The notes below the pieces were generated by a model. That model saw only the letters and a list, made by a program, of their open reading frames with translations. It ran no database searches and was not told the DNA's origin. A stretch of DNA of 64,000 bases from the NCBI GenBank assembly GCA_031216915.1, contig CM062297.1, positions 368,913,704 through 368,977,703 of the forward strand, read 5' to 3'. The translations under genes were made by a program, and so were the position numbers. Source of the DNA: Pictodentalium vernedei (lineage: Eukaryota; Mollusca; Scaphopoda; Dentaliida; Dentaliidae). Below, piece by piece: positions 46,345-58,085 of this stretch (within the stretch, counting starts at the first letter, position 1; every line of letters begins with the position of its first letter).

Positions 46345-47690
46345 AATCATCCAGTACTTATCCCTCTTCTAATCCCAGCCATTCAGTGTGTACTGTAGGC
46401 AAATTATGGCAATTATGAATCATGAACACGCACAGTCGAGCACTGCATCAACAATGCTAATGTTGGTGGTTCACGTCACGGTCCTGGTCCAAATCTGAAG
46501 TCTGAAGGGGGGGGGGGGGGGGGGGGGGGGATAACCAGTAAAGTTCAGTGTTGTTGTTCCCACACCAAAAAAACACTGACTCTATCCAGAACCCCCCCCC
46601 CCCCCCCCCCGACCCCATCCCCTGACTGTTTACATGTACATCCCCTGCAGTTAAATAAATAAAAGTTCCGTCAGAGACTTCGCACCTTCGAAAACAGTGA
46701 AGTAGGACTGATCTATAATTCCATTGAAGCTCCACCAGCGGGAAGGCCACACCCACCTCAGGGCTATGACCATCGGATATGCATGTGGCATATATCGAGT
46801 TGGCTATCCCTCCCCCCCCCTGCCAAAAGACCCCCCCACCCACACACCGTAAAAACAGGTTTAATCAGAACCACGGAATACATATAGCTTGTTTATGATC
46901 GGTGGGGTGGTGTCAATTTTTTTTTTCAAGAAGCATAGGCACATGAGGCTGGGACGACTGCAGCCCTCCGTTGCCAGAGAATCGACATGTCTGGGGTTGG
47001 GGGGGGGGGGGCAAGGGTAATGCATCACTCGGGAGGGAGGTGTATGTACAGGTGTGGGGGGGGGGGTTAAAGGATTGAATTGACTTGGATGAATATTTTG
47101 CAGTTCAATATCCATAACCAAACTGACTATGAATTGACTTGATAACGAATTGGTACTTTCGCCATTAATAACCGCCATGTACCCAAAAGTCCGAAAAATT
47201 GACGCTTCACATGCTTCTTAAAATACAAATGTGTTCATGTGATGTCAGTCATTTTGATAATTAAAGGGATAAAATATCGTTTTTTTTTATTTTTTAAGAT
47301 CCCAACAACCAACAAAACTCTTGAATTTCTAACGGAGAGAATAGTTGGACACGACGATATTGTATTCACCCCAAACGACCGATTGTGGTGAATTGCGTGA
47401 AACTGAAATGGAAAGTACAAATTAAGTTGAGATTGGAGGGTGCTGCCTACACAATGTCAGATCGGGGTGGCAACAAAAAGAGAGGCAGTGGTGAAAGACA
47501 TAGTGGGTGGAGAGGGGGTGTCTGCCTCAAGTCCATGTTTATCACGATTTTCAAATTCAGATGAATACGATTATGAATTTATGTTATGATTAATGTTGGG
47601 GTGTGGGCAATCGCGACATCTGGGAAGTGTTGAATTTGACCCTTTTTTTAAGAATATATAACAACTCGACACATTGGTTAGGTTTACATG
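46345..47690. other. unassigned; homopolymer-rich intron
   Basis: Contains a G-run (46507-46530), a C-run (46591-46610), further C-runs near 46810 and G-runs near 47000 and 47055. Proline/glycine-rich frames over these are artefacts. No exon is supported. Confidence 0.5.
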
Positions 47691-47927
47691 TACTTTAACA
47701 TTGCAAACCGGTTACATTTGTGCACATGCAGTTCGGACTGTTCCCTCCCACAAAATCGCGGCGCTGTCGACGTTTGCGAAAAATCTCGGTGAAAATCCAA
47801 TTGCCGGAATGGATATTGTGTTTCGCTTTAGCCACGCTTCTGTCGATAAGGTTTTTTTCTTGTCTGTCTGTCACCTCGATCGCGGCCGCATCGAGAAAAC
47901 GCTGCGATTTGGTGTCCGCTTTTGTGC

Positions 47928-50200
47928 TCACAGTACTGTACCTTCCACCGACTGGAGGCGAATCGAGGTGAGAACCTTCACTTGCAGCCTCAACGAGGCC
48001 TCCGAGAAGAGAAACCACCACCTCGGGAAGTGACAGAGTCCTGACACTTTCCTGCCTGAGGCTGCCAGCGAGCCACGTCGGCGCGTCTTCTGAGCAGAAG
48101 GAGCAGACGGAGCCAAAGGCGTAGCTGACGTCGCTGATGAGGCAGACGCAGCAGGATGCTTGGCAGGCCTGAAACGACCAACACGCACAGCAGCTGGTTG
48201 GTCCAGCTGATGCAGCAAAAGCTGGTCCTTCAAATGATGAAGAACCTCGCCATGGACAGCTTCCATGGAAACATGAAACAACTGAGGTCCAACTAGAGAG
48301 GCAGACCTCAGAACAGTACGCTGCTCAGAAGGAAGGGATGGAGAAGAATCCAACACCGCATCCCGGCATGCCAGCTCCAAATTAGCCGTGTTACAGGTGT
48401 GAGCGTGTGTCAAGTTCATGAGAGCCTGTGACAAAATGTGAAAAGGCGCCTGAGCATCATCAAACACCCCTGGTGGAAAATATTCAGCCAGGGCAGCGAC
48501 GACATGGTCCGCGAGAGATAACATACCCAGCATCTCTTGGGACAGGCCCACCATAGATTCATCTACCGACATCGGGAGAACTACCGACTTTGGCTTAGTT
48601 AACCCGAGGGAAGAAGAATCCTCATCCACAGTAGTCATCTCTTGGAAGACTGATGGACAGACGGAATCGTAAACACGAAACCGCGATGGTGGCAGAAAGG
48701 CATCAGCTCTAGAAAAGAAAAAATCCTTGAGGGCTTTAGAATTCATTTTGGCGTCTAAGCCCTGGAAGGACTCAACAGCCTGAGCCGATTGCAGAGGACG
48801 CAAAGCCCTAGAGCTAGAAGGCTCAACAGGGTAACGGCACTCCACAGAGGACTGCGGCCGGACAGTCACAGATGGCTGGTCTGAAGATTGAATGTCCGGC
48901 AATAAGCCAAAGACAAAATCCAAAGCCTGCCCCAAGACTGACGAGGGGAGCCCATCACCTTCAAGAAAATTGTCATCCTCTATTGCAGAAGAGACGTAGC
49001 CCAACTCGGGCTGACCAGCAGAAACCGCCTGTGAATACTGTGCAGTATCCAAGGGGCCAGGAGAGACATCTCGACGACCGACCAAAGGAGGTTGTGCCTC
49101 AGGAGGCACAGGGAGGCCAACTTGAGGGTTGCCAGAAAACAACCGGGTGAGCGCCAAAACGGTCTGACACAGGTCACCCTGAGAATCCGTCGCAGTAGCA
49201 TTGCCCGACGGAGTGTCCTCCCAATGGACCCTTCTGGTAGAAGAACCCAAATCCTCAAAAGAGACTGACGTCGAACACCGATCGGCAGACAGAATAGGGA
49301 GATGGTGAGAAGACACTGCAGGATAGTCCCGATTGTGACGCCCAGGGGCAATCACTGACCTCTGCGGAACAGAAGGTCCTGCCTGCAAATCCTCTAAAGA
49401 GACCGATGACGTACGACGATCGGAAGCTGGACCTGGGACACCAGAGGATTGTCCCAAGAATGACAGGATCCTGACCTTGGCCTCTGCACAGCAGATGGCC
49501 CCAACTGCCCATCCTCTGAGACTGACGGCAAGCATCGATCAACATCCAGACTCGGAACACAGTGAGGAATCACCGGAGGAAGGTTCCGAGAGTGACAGCT
49601 AACCGGAGCTGTCACCGACCTCTGCCGAACAGCGGGCCCTGGATGCCAATGTCCCAACCCCATCCTGCCAGTCGGCACAAAAGCAGAGGAAGGAGGAACA
49701 ATAAACAATTCGCTCGAGGGGCGAGGTATCGCTGCCGAAGCGACTGAACGGCTCAAACGACTAGGAGCAAACCTAGCCAAATCAGACAGAGCAGACAGCA
49801 AACCCGCACAGCTTCGCCGCAAAGCCAGGGGAAGCTGAGAGCTCTCAGACACACCAGCAGATACAGCCTCGGTCCCCCGAGACTGTATACCATCCCCAGA
49901 GGAGATGGAAGAGCCACCATCATACAGAATAGGATCTGTAGTAACAATTTCCTCAGCAACTGTCGATGGCGAAGGAGGCAAATAGGAGAGGGTCACCGTG
50001 CTGACCTTGGAGAAGCTCTCTACGAAAACAGATGCCTCAAGAGCGACATCAGAAGACAAAGAGACCACGGTCTCCACGTCAGGTATCACCACACTAGCAC
50101 CGTGAACAGTTGCAGAGGAACTCGCCACAGAAAAAGACAGATCAGCATCCTGTATGATAGAGTCACCACGTGCACTCACAGAAATGTCTGTGAGTAGGTT
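47928..50200 (-). pseudogene. Gag-like gene of a second DIRS-like element, one frameshift
   Basis: A 535-codon open frame ends at 47928 on the minus strand. Its upstream continuation is in another frame to about 50200. The frames exchange within a ~45-residue tandem repeat (GP-V-QRSV-AP... then DRC-SVS-ED), present about three times near 49230-49650, so a single frameshift near 49440 divides the gene. The middle is Ser/Pro-rich. The C-terminal part has helical segments and NLELACRDAVLDSS, matching NLELVKRDAAL in Gag of copy C. GC content is clearly higher than surroundings. The 5' end is cut off by P1 sequence at 50207. A host exon is unlikely, given the Gag signature and absence of splice sites. 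Confidence 0.6.
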
Positions 50201-50206
50201 GAAAAG

Positions 50207-50353
50207 AAATGGGTGTTTTAATTTTTTTCTACTTTTAGCTCCTGCGGTTCCCATGGGGTGACAGGAAAAAAATTTTGTGGCATAAATTAAGTACTTATGA
50301 CCCAATAAGCCCTCATATCAAATTTGGTTTAAATCTGCCTCTCGGTTTGGAAA
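50207..50353 (+). mobile_element. P1 repeat, copy e, left piece (split by DIRS D)
   Basis: GGTTCCCATGGGGTGACAGG through CTCTCGGTTTGGAAA matches the P1 tail (P1a 16010-16155). It continues at 57271 after DIRS D. Confidence 0.8.
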
Positions 50354-50384
50354 GTTAAAAAATTTATAGTAATTTCTATATTTT

Positions 50385-50575
50385 TTATACTTACCAATGA
50401 CCCAGACATAGCTGGTGCTAACTCTTAAAATATAGGGCCAAACACAAATTTTCCCCCTCAATCCCCAAAATTTGCATCTAAAACCAAAGAAAACATGTCC
50501 TGAAAGGCCCTCCACACTTCGCCTCTACTGCGCATGCGCAGTGTCAAGGACGTTCCGAAATTGGCGCCATTAATC
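50385..50575. repeat. left inverted terminal repeat of DIRS D
   Basis: It pairs with 57072-57255 essentially perfectly. The D-specific variants CGCCTCTACTG, CCTGAAAGG and AAAACCAAAG are matched at the right end, whereas copy B has different matched variants at the same places. Confidence 0.92.
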
Positions 50576-50655
50576 ATTCTAATAATCAGTGCCTGGTAAG
50601 CGCTATGTACTCAGCGGGGAGGCAAGAGTTCCCAACTCCTGGGAGGGCCATCCCC

Positions 50656-50737
50656 GTCTGGGTCATTAGTAAGTATAAAAAATATAGAAATTACTATAAA
50701 TTTTTTAACATTTTTATACTGTACCAATGACCCAGAC
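50656..50737. repeat. ICR of DIRS D
   Basis: Reverse complement of left end (to 50709) joined to reverse complement of right end (from 50710). Position 50687 carries G, the complement of the D-specific C at 50376 in the left end; copies A, B and C have A at that terminal position. One mismatch is present (ATTAGTAAG versus ATTGGTAAG). Confidence 0.92.
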
Positions 50738-51219
50738 ATAGCTGAATAGTAAAAAGGCTGGAGGGCCAAGGACATAGAGCAAAATGGAATACGCTCAATA
50801 AAATAAAATAGAGTCATCCCCTGTAGGGAAAAAGAAGTAATAAGCCTTACATGTATCTTTCTTATTTATGATAAATTAGAAAGATACAACACCTTCCAAA
50901 ATTGAGCTTCATACATCCATGTACTCTATTAGTATCCAATATAATCCTTATACTAATAATTTTTAAAGTAAGCCAATAAATAAAGTAAGTCTAGAGAATA
51001 GAGACTCTTATACTCCTAAAAGTGTCAGAGGATTGCATAATCATGTCCGTTGACATATGCAATATTCAAAAGCTATACTTTAAAAACTAAGACTTGAATG
51101 AATTTTAAAAACCTAAACTTCTCACTAAACAACCATCCCAATAACAGCTCAGAATTACTAACTCCGGAGGAGGTATCCCCTTGTTTTCATAGTAAAACAG
51201 GTGACCCAAGGGAACACCC

Positions 51220-52420
51220 TCCTCCCCCCCCCTTTTTCTTGCCCTGGGTCAAATAGCCCAGAGCGAAGAGGGCAGCAAAACGGAGACACTGCCGAAACAG
51301 ACAGCCTACCTAGCTATAGTAGCAACTGTTAAGTGAATGACATTCTGAGCAGTAGATAATAGACCTAACAAAAGAGGCCTCCAGAAATGGACTCGATATT
51401 TCTGAGATAAAAATTCATGAATGTGGATGGCTGAGCGCAATGAGCGGCCTTCAAAAATCTATAATAGCGACACTATTAATGTAAGCCCAAGAAGTAGAAG
51501 AACTCTTACTTAATGAGCCGAAATCTTAAGCACAACTGCTAAGTCAATGATATACCATAAGCAGTACCGATAGTTAATAGAATCCATTAACAATAAAATG
51601 GAGCGTAACGTCCTTCTACTAGGCATCAAAGACAGAAGAAGCTTACGCCCATAGTAATAAACAGATATCTGTTTATAAATACATAAACTCTACCCGGAAA
51701 GAGTAAAGGCCTATGCCCATACGAAGACGGAAGGACCTTAAAAATAATAGGTTCCGGATAATAGGAGCCTAACTCTTAAGCAAAAATCCAACCTAAATAG
51801 TAACGGAAGTAGTGATTCCGAAACTACGAAAGTGAAAATCATCCATCGATAGTGCATGAAACTCACTGACTCTACAGTAAAAGAGAAACCAACAGAATTA
51901 CTGTCTAAAAGGTCAGAATTTGAAAACTACTGTTTCCAGAGGCTCAAATGATTACTTAGCTAAATAAGAACCGAAGTTAAAATCCATATAGGAATTTAAT
52001 CTAAAGATTCTAAGTCTATTTATCAAAAAGTTACTAACTGACTTAGATAAAGAGACATAAGACTCAATTGTAAACTATCGTAGAGTGCATAGGTATGAGG
52101 TAACATAAACCTATAACCTTAATAATAACAGGCTGCAGTAGATCTTGTGAAACAAGTATACTAAAAAATTGCAATGAGTAGTATGGAGGGATCAACAATA
52201 TGAACATAATGATCCCTACACCAACGACGGAAGAGCCTCCACTTTGACCGCATAGAATAGCGAAAAAGAGGATCTCCTATAGTAAGAAATCGCATCCAAA
52301 GCTCGTCCAGTACAGTGCTTACAATGCAATACGGACCACACAACGGAATACATGAAGGTTGCGACCCTGCGGGTTGTGATAAAAATGACACGATTTACCC
52401 AGTGAAAAAAGATCCTCACA
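51220..52420 (-). pseudogene. YR remnant of DIRS D
   Basis: It is aligned with B throughout. The core-binding region is seen as SQPAGSQPSCIPLCGPYC near 52385. FALGYL, the possible tyrosine context, is kept near 51255. Frames are interrupted. Identified by comparison with copies A-C. Confidence 0.55.
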
Positions 52421-52429
52421 TAGAGGAAG

Positions 52430-53250
52430 ATTTCACGTTAAGACCCACAGTAGACAAGAGAGTAAATTACCCATGATCTCTGTGAAGATAGAGATGCTAT
52501 CAACAGAAATGTATTGTGGTTGTTTATCTTAGCAATACCTGCTGAAACAACAGCGCCGGAGGATACGCGTATCCTATCATTCCGTCCTATAGATCAATAG
52601 AGCGCAAACAACATTAGCTCAGAGATCTGGACAAGCCAACACATACGTCTGCAATTGATTAGCAAGCTGTGTCGTAAATAAATCATCATTGGGCGCTCCC
52701 ATAGATAGCAAATCTGATTGAATACTTGTTTGTTGAGAGTCCATTCTGACAGCAACAAGCGACCCATAAGAGAACGGGAGTCCGGTAAAACAATCAGATG
52801 ACCCGGAATATGATGGACCAAAACAGAACTTGGTGTACTATAACCAACAGACGGATTCTTTCCATTAAATTGAATAACGGAAACGAAAGAGTGCCTCCCT
52901 GGTTCCGGAGATACGCCACTACTGTCGAATTAAAGGACAGGATTTGGGCATGCGTTTCTGAATAATGTTCATGCAATGACATAAAGCAAGCCTAAAAAAC
53001 ATTATTCCGCGGAAGAAAACTGGTTGCTAAGAGACTGCGGAACCCAAAGACCCTGGCACTTCGAATCCGTAGGGATCAGTATTATATCCCAATCTGTTTG
53101 ACTGGCAACCGTCATAACAGCCACACTCGGGTCCAGCAACTGCGGTGGCACTCTCTGAGTCAACCACCGAATGTTTGCCCCAGTCTGAATCTCTTGTAAC
53201 ACTAGATAGACAAGAGAACGTGTAAATCGAGCAATTCATGGATTGCCAAA
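52430..53250 (-). pseudogene. RNase H remnant of DIRS D, catalytic Asp lost
   Basis: The frame 53202-53002 reads LQEIQTGANIRWLTQRVPPQ, then MTVASQTDW. The TDAS motif is TVAS, as in B. Downstream YLRNQGGTLSFPLFN (about 52900) is retained. Gag sequence begins immediately upstream without any RT. Confidence 0.65.
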
Positions 53251-56195
53251 AAGTTGCCGTCGAAGAGAAGCTCCTCCGAGAACGAAGCGACTCTGAGAGA
53301 GTTCTTAACCTTACTATCCACACGTGTGGATGTAGCTAGGGCTGCGTCACGTCTAACCAACTCCAATCAGCCACTGAAGGGCGGAGTTATACGTGAACAA
53401 ACTACTGCCCTCAAAAGAAATTACATTGAGAATAATATCCCGTAAATCTTTTCTTGAAGACGTAATGATAACGCCTCAGTAAGGCAGATTACGTATGATA
53501 AAGCGTCTAAGTTAAGTCTACTATACATCATGTCGTTTCCAACATTGAAGTTGGAAAAGACATAAACGGCGAAAAAGAATATATCCAGTCTTTAACCACA
53601 CCGTCTAGACGCATATGAACTCTCGGTATGCCCTGCTCTGCCAAAATAACTATTCGTATAAATGATAAAATGGCAGAAATGAGCAACGCGGACAAGAAAC
53701 TAAACTATCATGCTTGGTAGCAGGCTTGTATATATATATATAGCGTCGAAAAATAAAACACATGTTGTAATGACAATATTGGACTGCATTGGTAAGTCAG
53801 GGACAATGTCCCTGAACCGATCGAAAAATCCGAGTCCAATGACGCTATAAGTCTCTTATCCAAGATCGCAGCAATGAAGTCCGAAATAACAATCACTGGA
53901 AGATAATGCCAGAAGATATGAAAGGCAGCTTCCGATACTACTAAAGGGAAAACTCGAAATCTTTCGAATCCCTTTCGCCATCCTGTTGGACCCTATAAAG
54001 CATTCGGTCGTCCGTACCTGATGCAACCGCGGACCGCACCGACCCAGCGCCGTCGGATAATTCCTGATTCGACCGAGAAACTGTCAATTGCTGGGATGCT
54101 GCGAAACAACTGTGCTAACTCGGATAGCACGTCCATCACTGAGGCCTGAGGAGAAGCGGTCTTACGATGCATTGCCGCTGGAAGGTCCGTGACAGTTACC
54201 CCGTGCATACTACCAATATGCGAGCGAACGGAGTGTATAGGCCTCGTGTCCCTTGGCTACCGGATGGCGCGACCTATTCGCCGTGGAATCACTGAATGAC
54301 GAAACTGATCGGATACTCGAGGTCACGTAGCCAATGTGCGGTCGTGTGCCCTGCTGTGAGGATGAGGAAGCATTAAGGACAGTCTCTCGGACTGTCAATA
54401 TAACGGAGCGTCCCGACCGACGGACATATGCTCCGAATGTAAAATATCTGAACCACAACATGCGGTCCCCTATGTTGTTGGACGAGAAAGGGACCTCTCT
54501 CGCTCACAGCCCGGACGGACCTGGACAAGCCAGGAACCGGACTAACAGGCTTCCTCCGATCTGTCCTCAATCTGCCGTCACTGGGTGAGTACTAAAGTAA
54601 TTAAAGTGCTCGCATCACCCAAATCTCCTTCCTAGACCGCAACGGACGAACCCGGCAGCCGAACCATTCGATGAATGTACGCTACACCGGGTGAGCTAGC
54701 GAATGTCACTCCGTAGGCGATAGACATATTCCATGAGCACTTATTGCCGCTAGCTCTTCATTAACTATGACGACAGAGGCACACTTTTGAAAGACATCTC
54801 CGTAACTTTGCGAACAAGAAACCAGAAATGCTTGGTAATAGCAAGCATAAAATAATAATATATATAGCGTCGTTCAATAATTCGAAAGTTTGTGTGACAT
54901 TATTGGACTATGTCGGAACTGAGGGACGATGTCCCTGAACCGAACCAACAATTTCTAAGTCCACCGACGCTATCAGTTTCTTATCCGGCATCGCAGCATT
55001 CTGGTCCGACGAAAGAAGCTGTAGAAGACCAAGTCAGATGACATACACAACAGCATATGTTGTTCCGAAAGGGAAAGCTCGAAATCCTCCAAATCCCTTT
55101 CGGTATCCCGTCGGACCGGATGAAACTTTCGGACATCCGTACCCGCTTCCGCGGAGCGTCCCGACCCAGCATCGTCGGATAAAAAATATGCGACAGATTC
55201 AGTTGATGCTGGGATGCTGCGATAAACTGTGCTCTTTAGGAAAGCACGTCCTTTTCCCGAGGCCTGTGCAGTAGCGGTCTTACGATGCATTGCCGCCGGA
55301 AGCTCCGTGTACGTTGACTCCCGCACACTTCCTATGCGAACGTCCGGAGTCTGCAGGCCTCGTGTCCCTGGCTACCGGATGGTGTGACCTGGTCGCCGAA
55401 GAATCCTTGATCGGCGAAGCTGGTAATATATCGGCGGTCACGCAGCCAAGGTGCAGTCGTGTGCGCTGACGAGAAGAGGAAGCCTTAGCAGTCTCCGCGG
55501 ACTGCCTATACAACGGAGCGTCCCGAGCGACGGACGCATGCTCCGCTTGCGACACATTTTGTACCACAACATCTGGGGCCAGATGTTGTTGAACGAGAGA
55601 GGGGGCCTCTCTCGCTTGCCGTCCGGATGGACCGGAACGGGCTATGAACCGGACTAAAAGGCTTCCTCCGTTCTCCCTCCGATCCGCCGTCACTGGGTGT
55701 GCATTAGGTTGATTTATAGTGCTCGCATCACCCCAAAATTCCTTCTAGACCGCAACGGACGAACCCGGCTGCCGAACCCTTCGGTGAATGGACGCTACAC
55801 CGGGCGAGCTAGCGGACGTCAAAGGCCGTCGAACCTATTAGGGTCCTCTTAGGCAATTGGCGTATTTACATGAGCACTTTTCCGCTAGCCCTTCATTAAT
55901 TGTGACGACGGAGGCACACTGTTGGAAGACATCACAGATACATCACCCTAATCTTGATCGTCTGAAATAGAAATTGATAAAGTAGAGTGACCCTGCGGGG
56001 AAAGGACCGGAGTGTCCAATTCCCCAATAACATACCGTGACATACGCTTCCCATATTGTCATCGAAATCATACGATACAGAACAGGAGTTAATGCGAGTA
56101 CACTGACCACATATAGAATGATTATAAAGTCAGAGGAAGACTTCCTCTTAATACAATTGATCAATATCCTTTCAATGTGAAAAGAAAACAAGTCC
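53250..56195 (-). pseudogene. Gag remnant of DIRS D, tandemly duplicated
   Basis: Two related blocks (about 53740-54790 and 54850-55860) repeat the Ser-rich Gag segment, as in B. Block 1 keeps a stretch (54480-54550) that is deleted in B. The N-terminal cysteine region near 56110-56190 is decayed. There is no intact frame. Confidence 0.6.
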
Positions 56196-57071
56196 TGGTA
56201 CTCGCACTAACCCCTGGCAATCAAAATACATAATAATAATATGATCCATTAATATCGAAAAAATAATTGAAATCAAAATATTTTGAAAAAATATTTTTTC
56301 AGAACAGCCCAAGTTTCTGAAAAGTAACGTTGAGCCCCAATGGATCCCAAGCCTAAGTGTGGACAAAAATTTTAAAAATATTTTAAACAATTTATTCAAC
56401 ACTTACGAACAATAATAATGTATCTAGTTATGATTAAAATAACATCAAGATATTATTTTCCAAAAATCCCCCCCTCACACAGAGGGCTGTTGTAAATGTA
56501 AACAATGAGTGTAAAAACACTAAAATAAGACTCCAGGCACCCAGGCCCGAAATCAGTTACCAAAAATACACTATCTGATGCAAAACAGAGACTTCCAGGG
56601 AAGAAACTGCAGAACATCAGATGGTAGATGCAGAACACAACGCCTAACCACCCATAGGTGAAGACGTAAACATGGGGAAAAGAACAGAATTCATTCTGTT
56701 ATTCAGCTAAAACTCCCAAGAAAATTTAGTAATAATAATTACAAAAACTATGCCAAAAGCATGGGAGAATAGCAAGGGGGGACTTAAAGGACAGGGAGAG
56801 AGGAAAACACTTAAAAAACAGTGTAACTAAATAATCAGAATGACAACAAAATGGCTGCTGCCTCGAAAATAGGTAACTTAACATAATTTCATTAAAAAAA
56901 ATTTTAAGTTACAGCCCTGATAATATTCTGTCACACATTTTTTCCTCTCCTCCTTCTCTATCCTCCTTAGAATCACCATTTCACTAATATTTATGTGTCT
57001 GGCATCATTTAAACTGAGATTTACAAGCACAAAGATCAGTCAGATGTTAACTGATGAAGGGCCAAACTTAG

Positions 57072-57270
57072 AATGATTAATGGCGCCAATTTCGGAACGT
57101 CTTTGACACTGCGCATGCGCAGTAGAGGCGAAGTGTGGAGGGCCTTTCAGGACATGTTTTCTTTGGTTTTAGATGCAAATTTTGGGGATTGGGGGGCAAA
57201 ATTTGTGTTTGGCCCTATATTTTAAGAGTTAGCACCAGCTATGTCTGGGTCATTGGTACAGTATAAAAAT
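57072..57270. repeat. right inverted terminal repeat of DIRS D
   Basis: Inverted partner of 50385-50575, ending GGTACAGTATAAAAAT. Leader 56196-57071 between gag and this repeat is shared with B. Confidence 0.92.
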
Positions 57271-57653
57271 ATAGAAATTTTGGGAGTGGCAAAAATTCTT
57301 GCCCCTTCCATAACGTAAAGCAAATAGTGCTCGACAAACTTCTCTTGAACAAACTTGATTCTAAACCTCAAAAGGACTCTGTATACCACATATCAAGTCT
57401 CTGCTACTGGTGGTTCATTGGAAGAAGATTTTCAAAAAATTTGGCCATTTTTTCCCCACACCTCTACTCAATATGAGCTGAAACCTAATTTGCATAAAAA
57501 TCAAAATGCCCCTATAAAACCACTACTTACATGAAATTTAATTAAAATGTGGCCAGTGGTTTAGGAGAAAGAGGCTCACACACCACCTTCACGCAGGATG
57601 ACAGACGAAGAGTGATAAGAAAAGTTCACTTGACTTTCAGTCAGGTGAGCTAA
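57271..57653 (+). mobile_element. P1 repeat, copy e, right piece with 3' terminus
   Basis: It resumes ATAGAAATTTTGGGAGTGGC and runs through the P1 tail to the terminal hairpin TTGAC-TTTCA-GTCAG and GTGAGCTAA. Only tail sequence is present on the left of DIRS D, so the copy is 5' truncated. Confidence 0.8.
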
Positions 57654-58085
57654 TAAAGCCTGAAGACATCTCTTCTCCTTGGTTTTTCATGGAGCGCTGT
57701 GAAATTGAAAGAAATTACTTTGCATTTTAGCAAAGACATGATTTCCTGCTCTCAGTACAAGCATCTGTCTGGAGAATCCCCCTCACACCCTTCACCAGCA
57801 TGTCACTCCCCCTCCCAATTTCAGACTATGGCTCTGACACTGGTAGGATCTGCCTTGTTCTGCGAGTGGGATTTGGGGCTTTGTCAAGATGGAAAAATTG
57901 ACAAGAAAAGCTACATTTTAGAGATAATCAACATTTCCTTATTTTTTGTGGAGTCACTAAGCTCTTTCCATAAGTTTGAAAGATAATATGCAACTATTGT
58001 ATTTATTTTGGTAATTAGACATTGCTTCAAGATACACCAAAACTTGCCCTGGTTTCTATATGGATCCCACTTCAAATGCCAATGA
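57654..58085. other. unassigned intronic spacer
   Basis: A 95-codon frame on + (57699-57986) shows no motif and has no splice-bounded context; not called. Confidence 0.45.

Larger units (their letters stand above)
50354..57270 (-). mobile_element. DIRS-type retrotransposon, copy D (RT-less), inside P1e
   Basis: The ends are GTTAAAAAATTT (50354) and GTATAAAAAT (57270), for 6917 bp. The structure is the same as copy B: both terminal repeats, an ICR, broken YR, RNase H and duplicated gag, and no RT. It inserted in a P1 tail whose intact form (TTTGGAAAATAGAAATT) is known from P1a/P1b. Joining the flanks TTTGGAAA and ATAGAAATT restores it exactly, so there is no target duplication and no loss. 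It is within the 22.9-kb iRhom intron, in sense orientation. Confidence 0.9.

Noticed and set aside
46345-47180. Gly/Pro-rich frames on -
   Set aside because: Created by G- and C-homopolymer runs.
47674-48033. 119-codon frame on +
   Set aside because: Antisense shadow of the DIRS-like Gag frame's 3' end and its flank.
57699-57986. 95-codon frame on + as an exon
   Set aside because: No flanking splice sites with matching phase and no recognisable domain.
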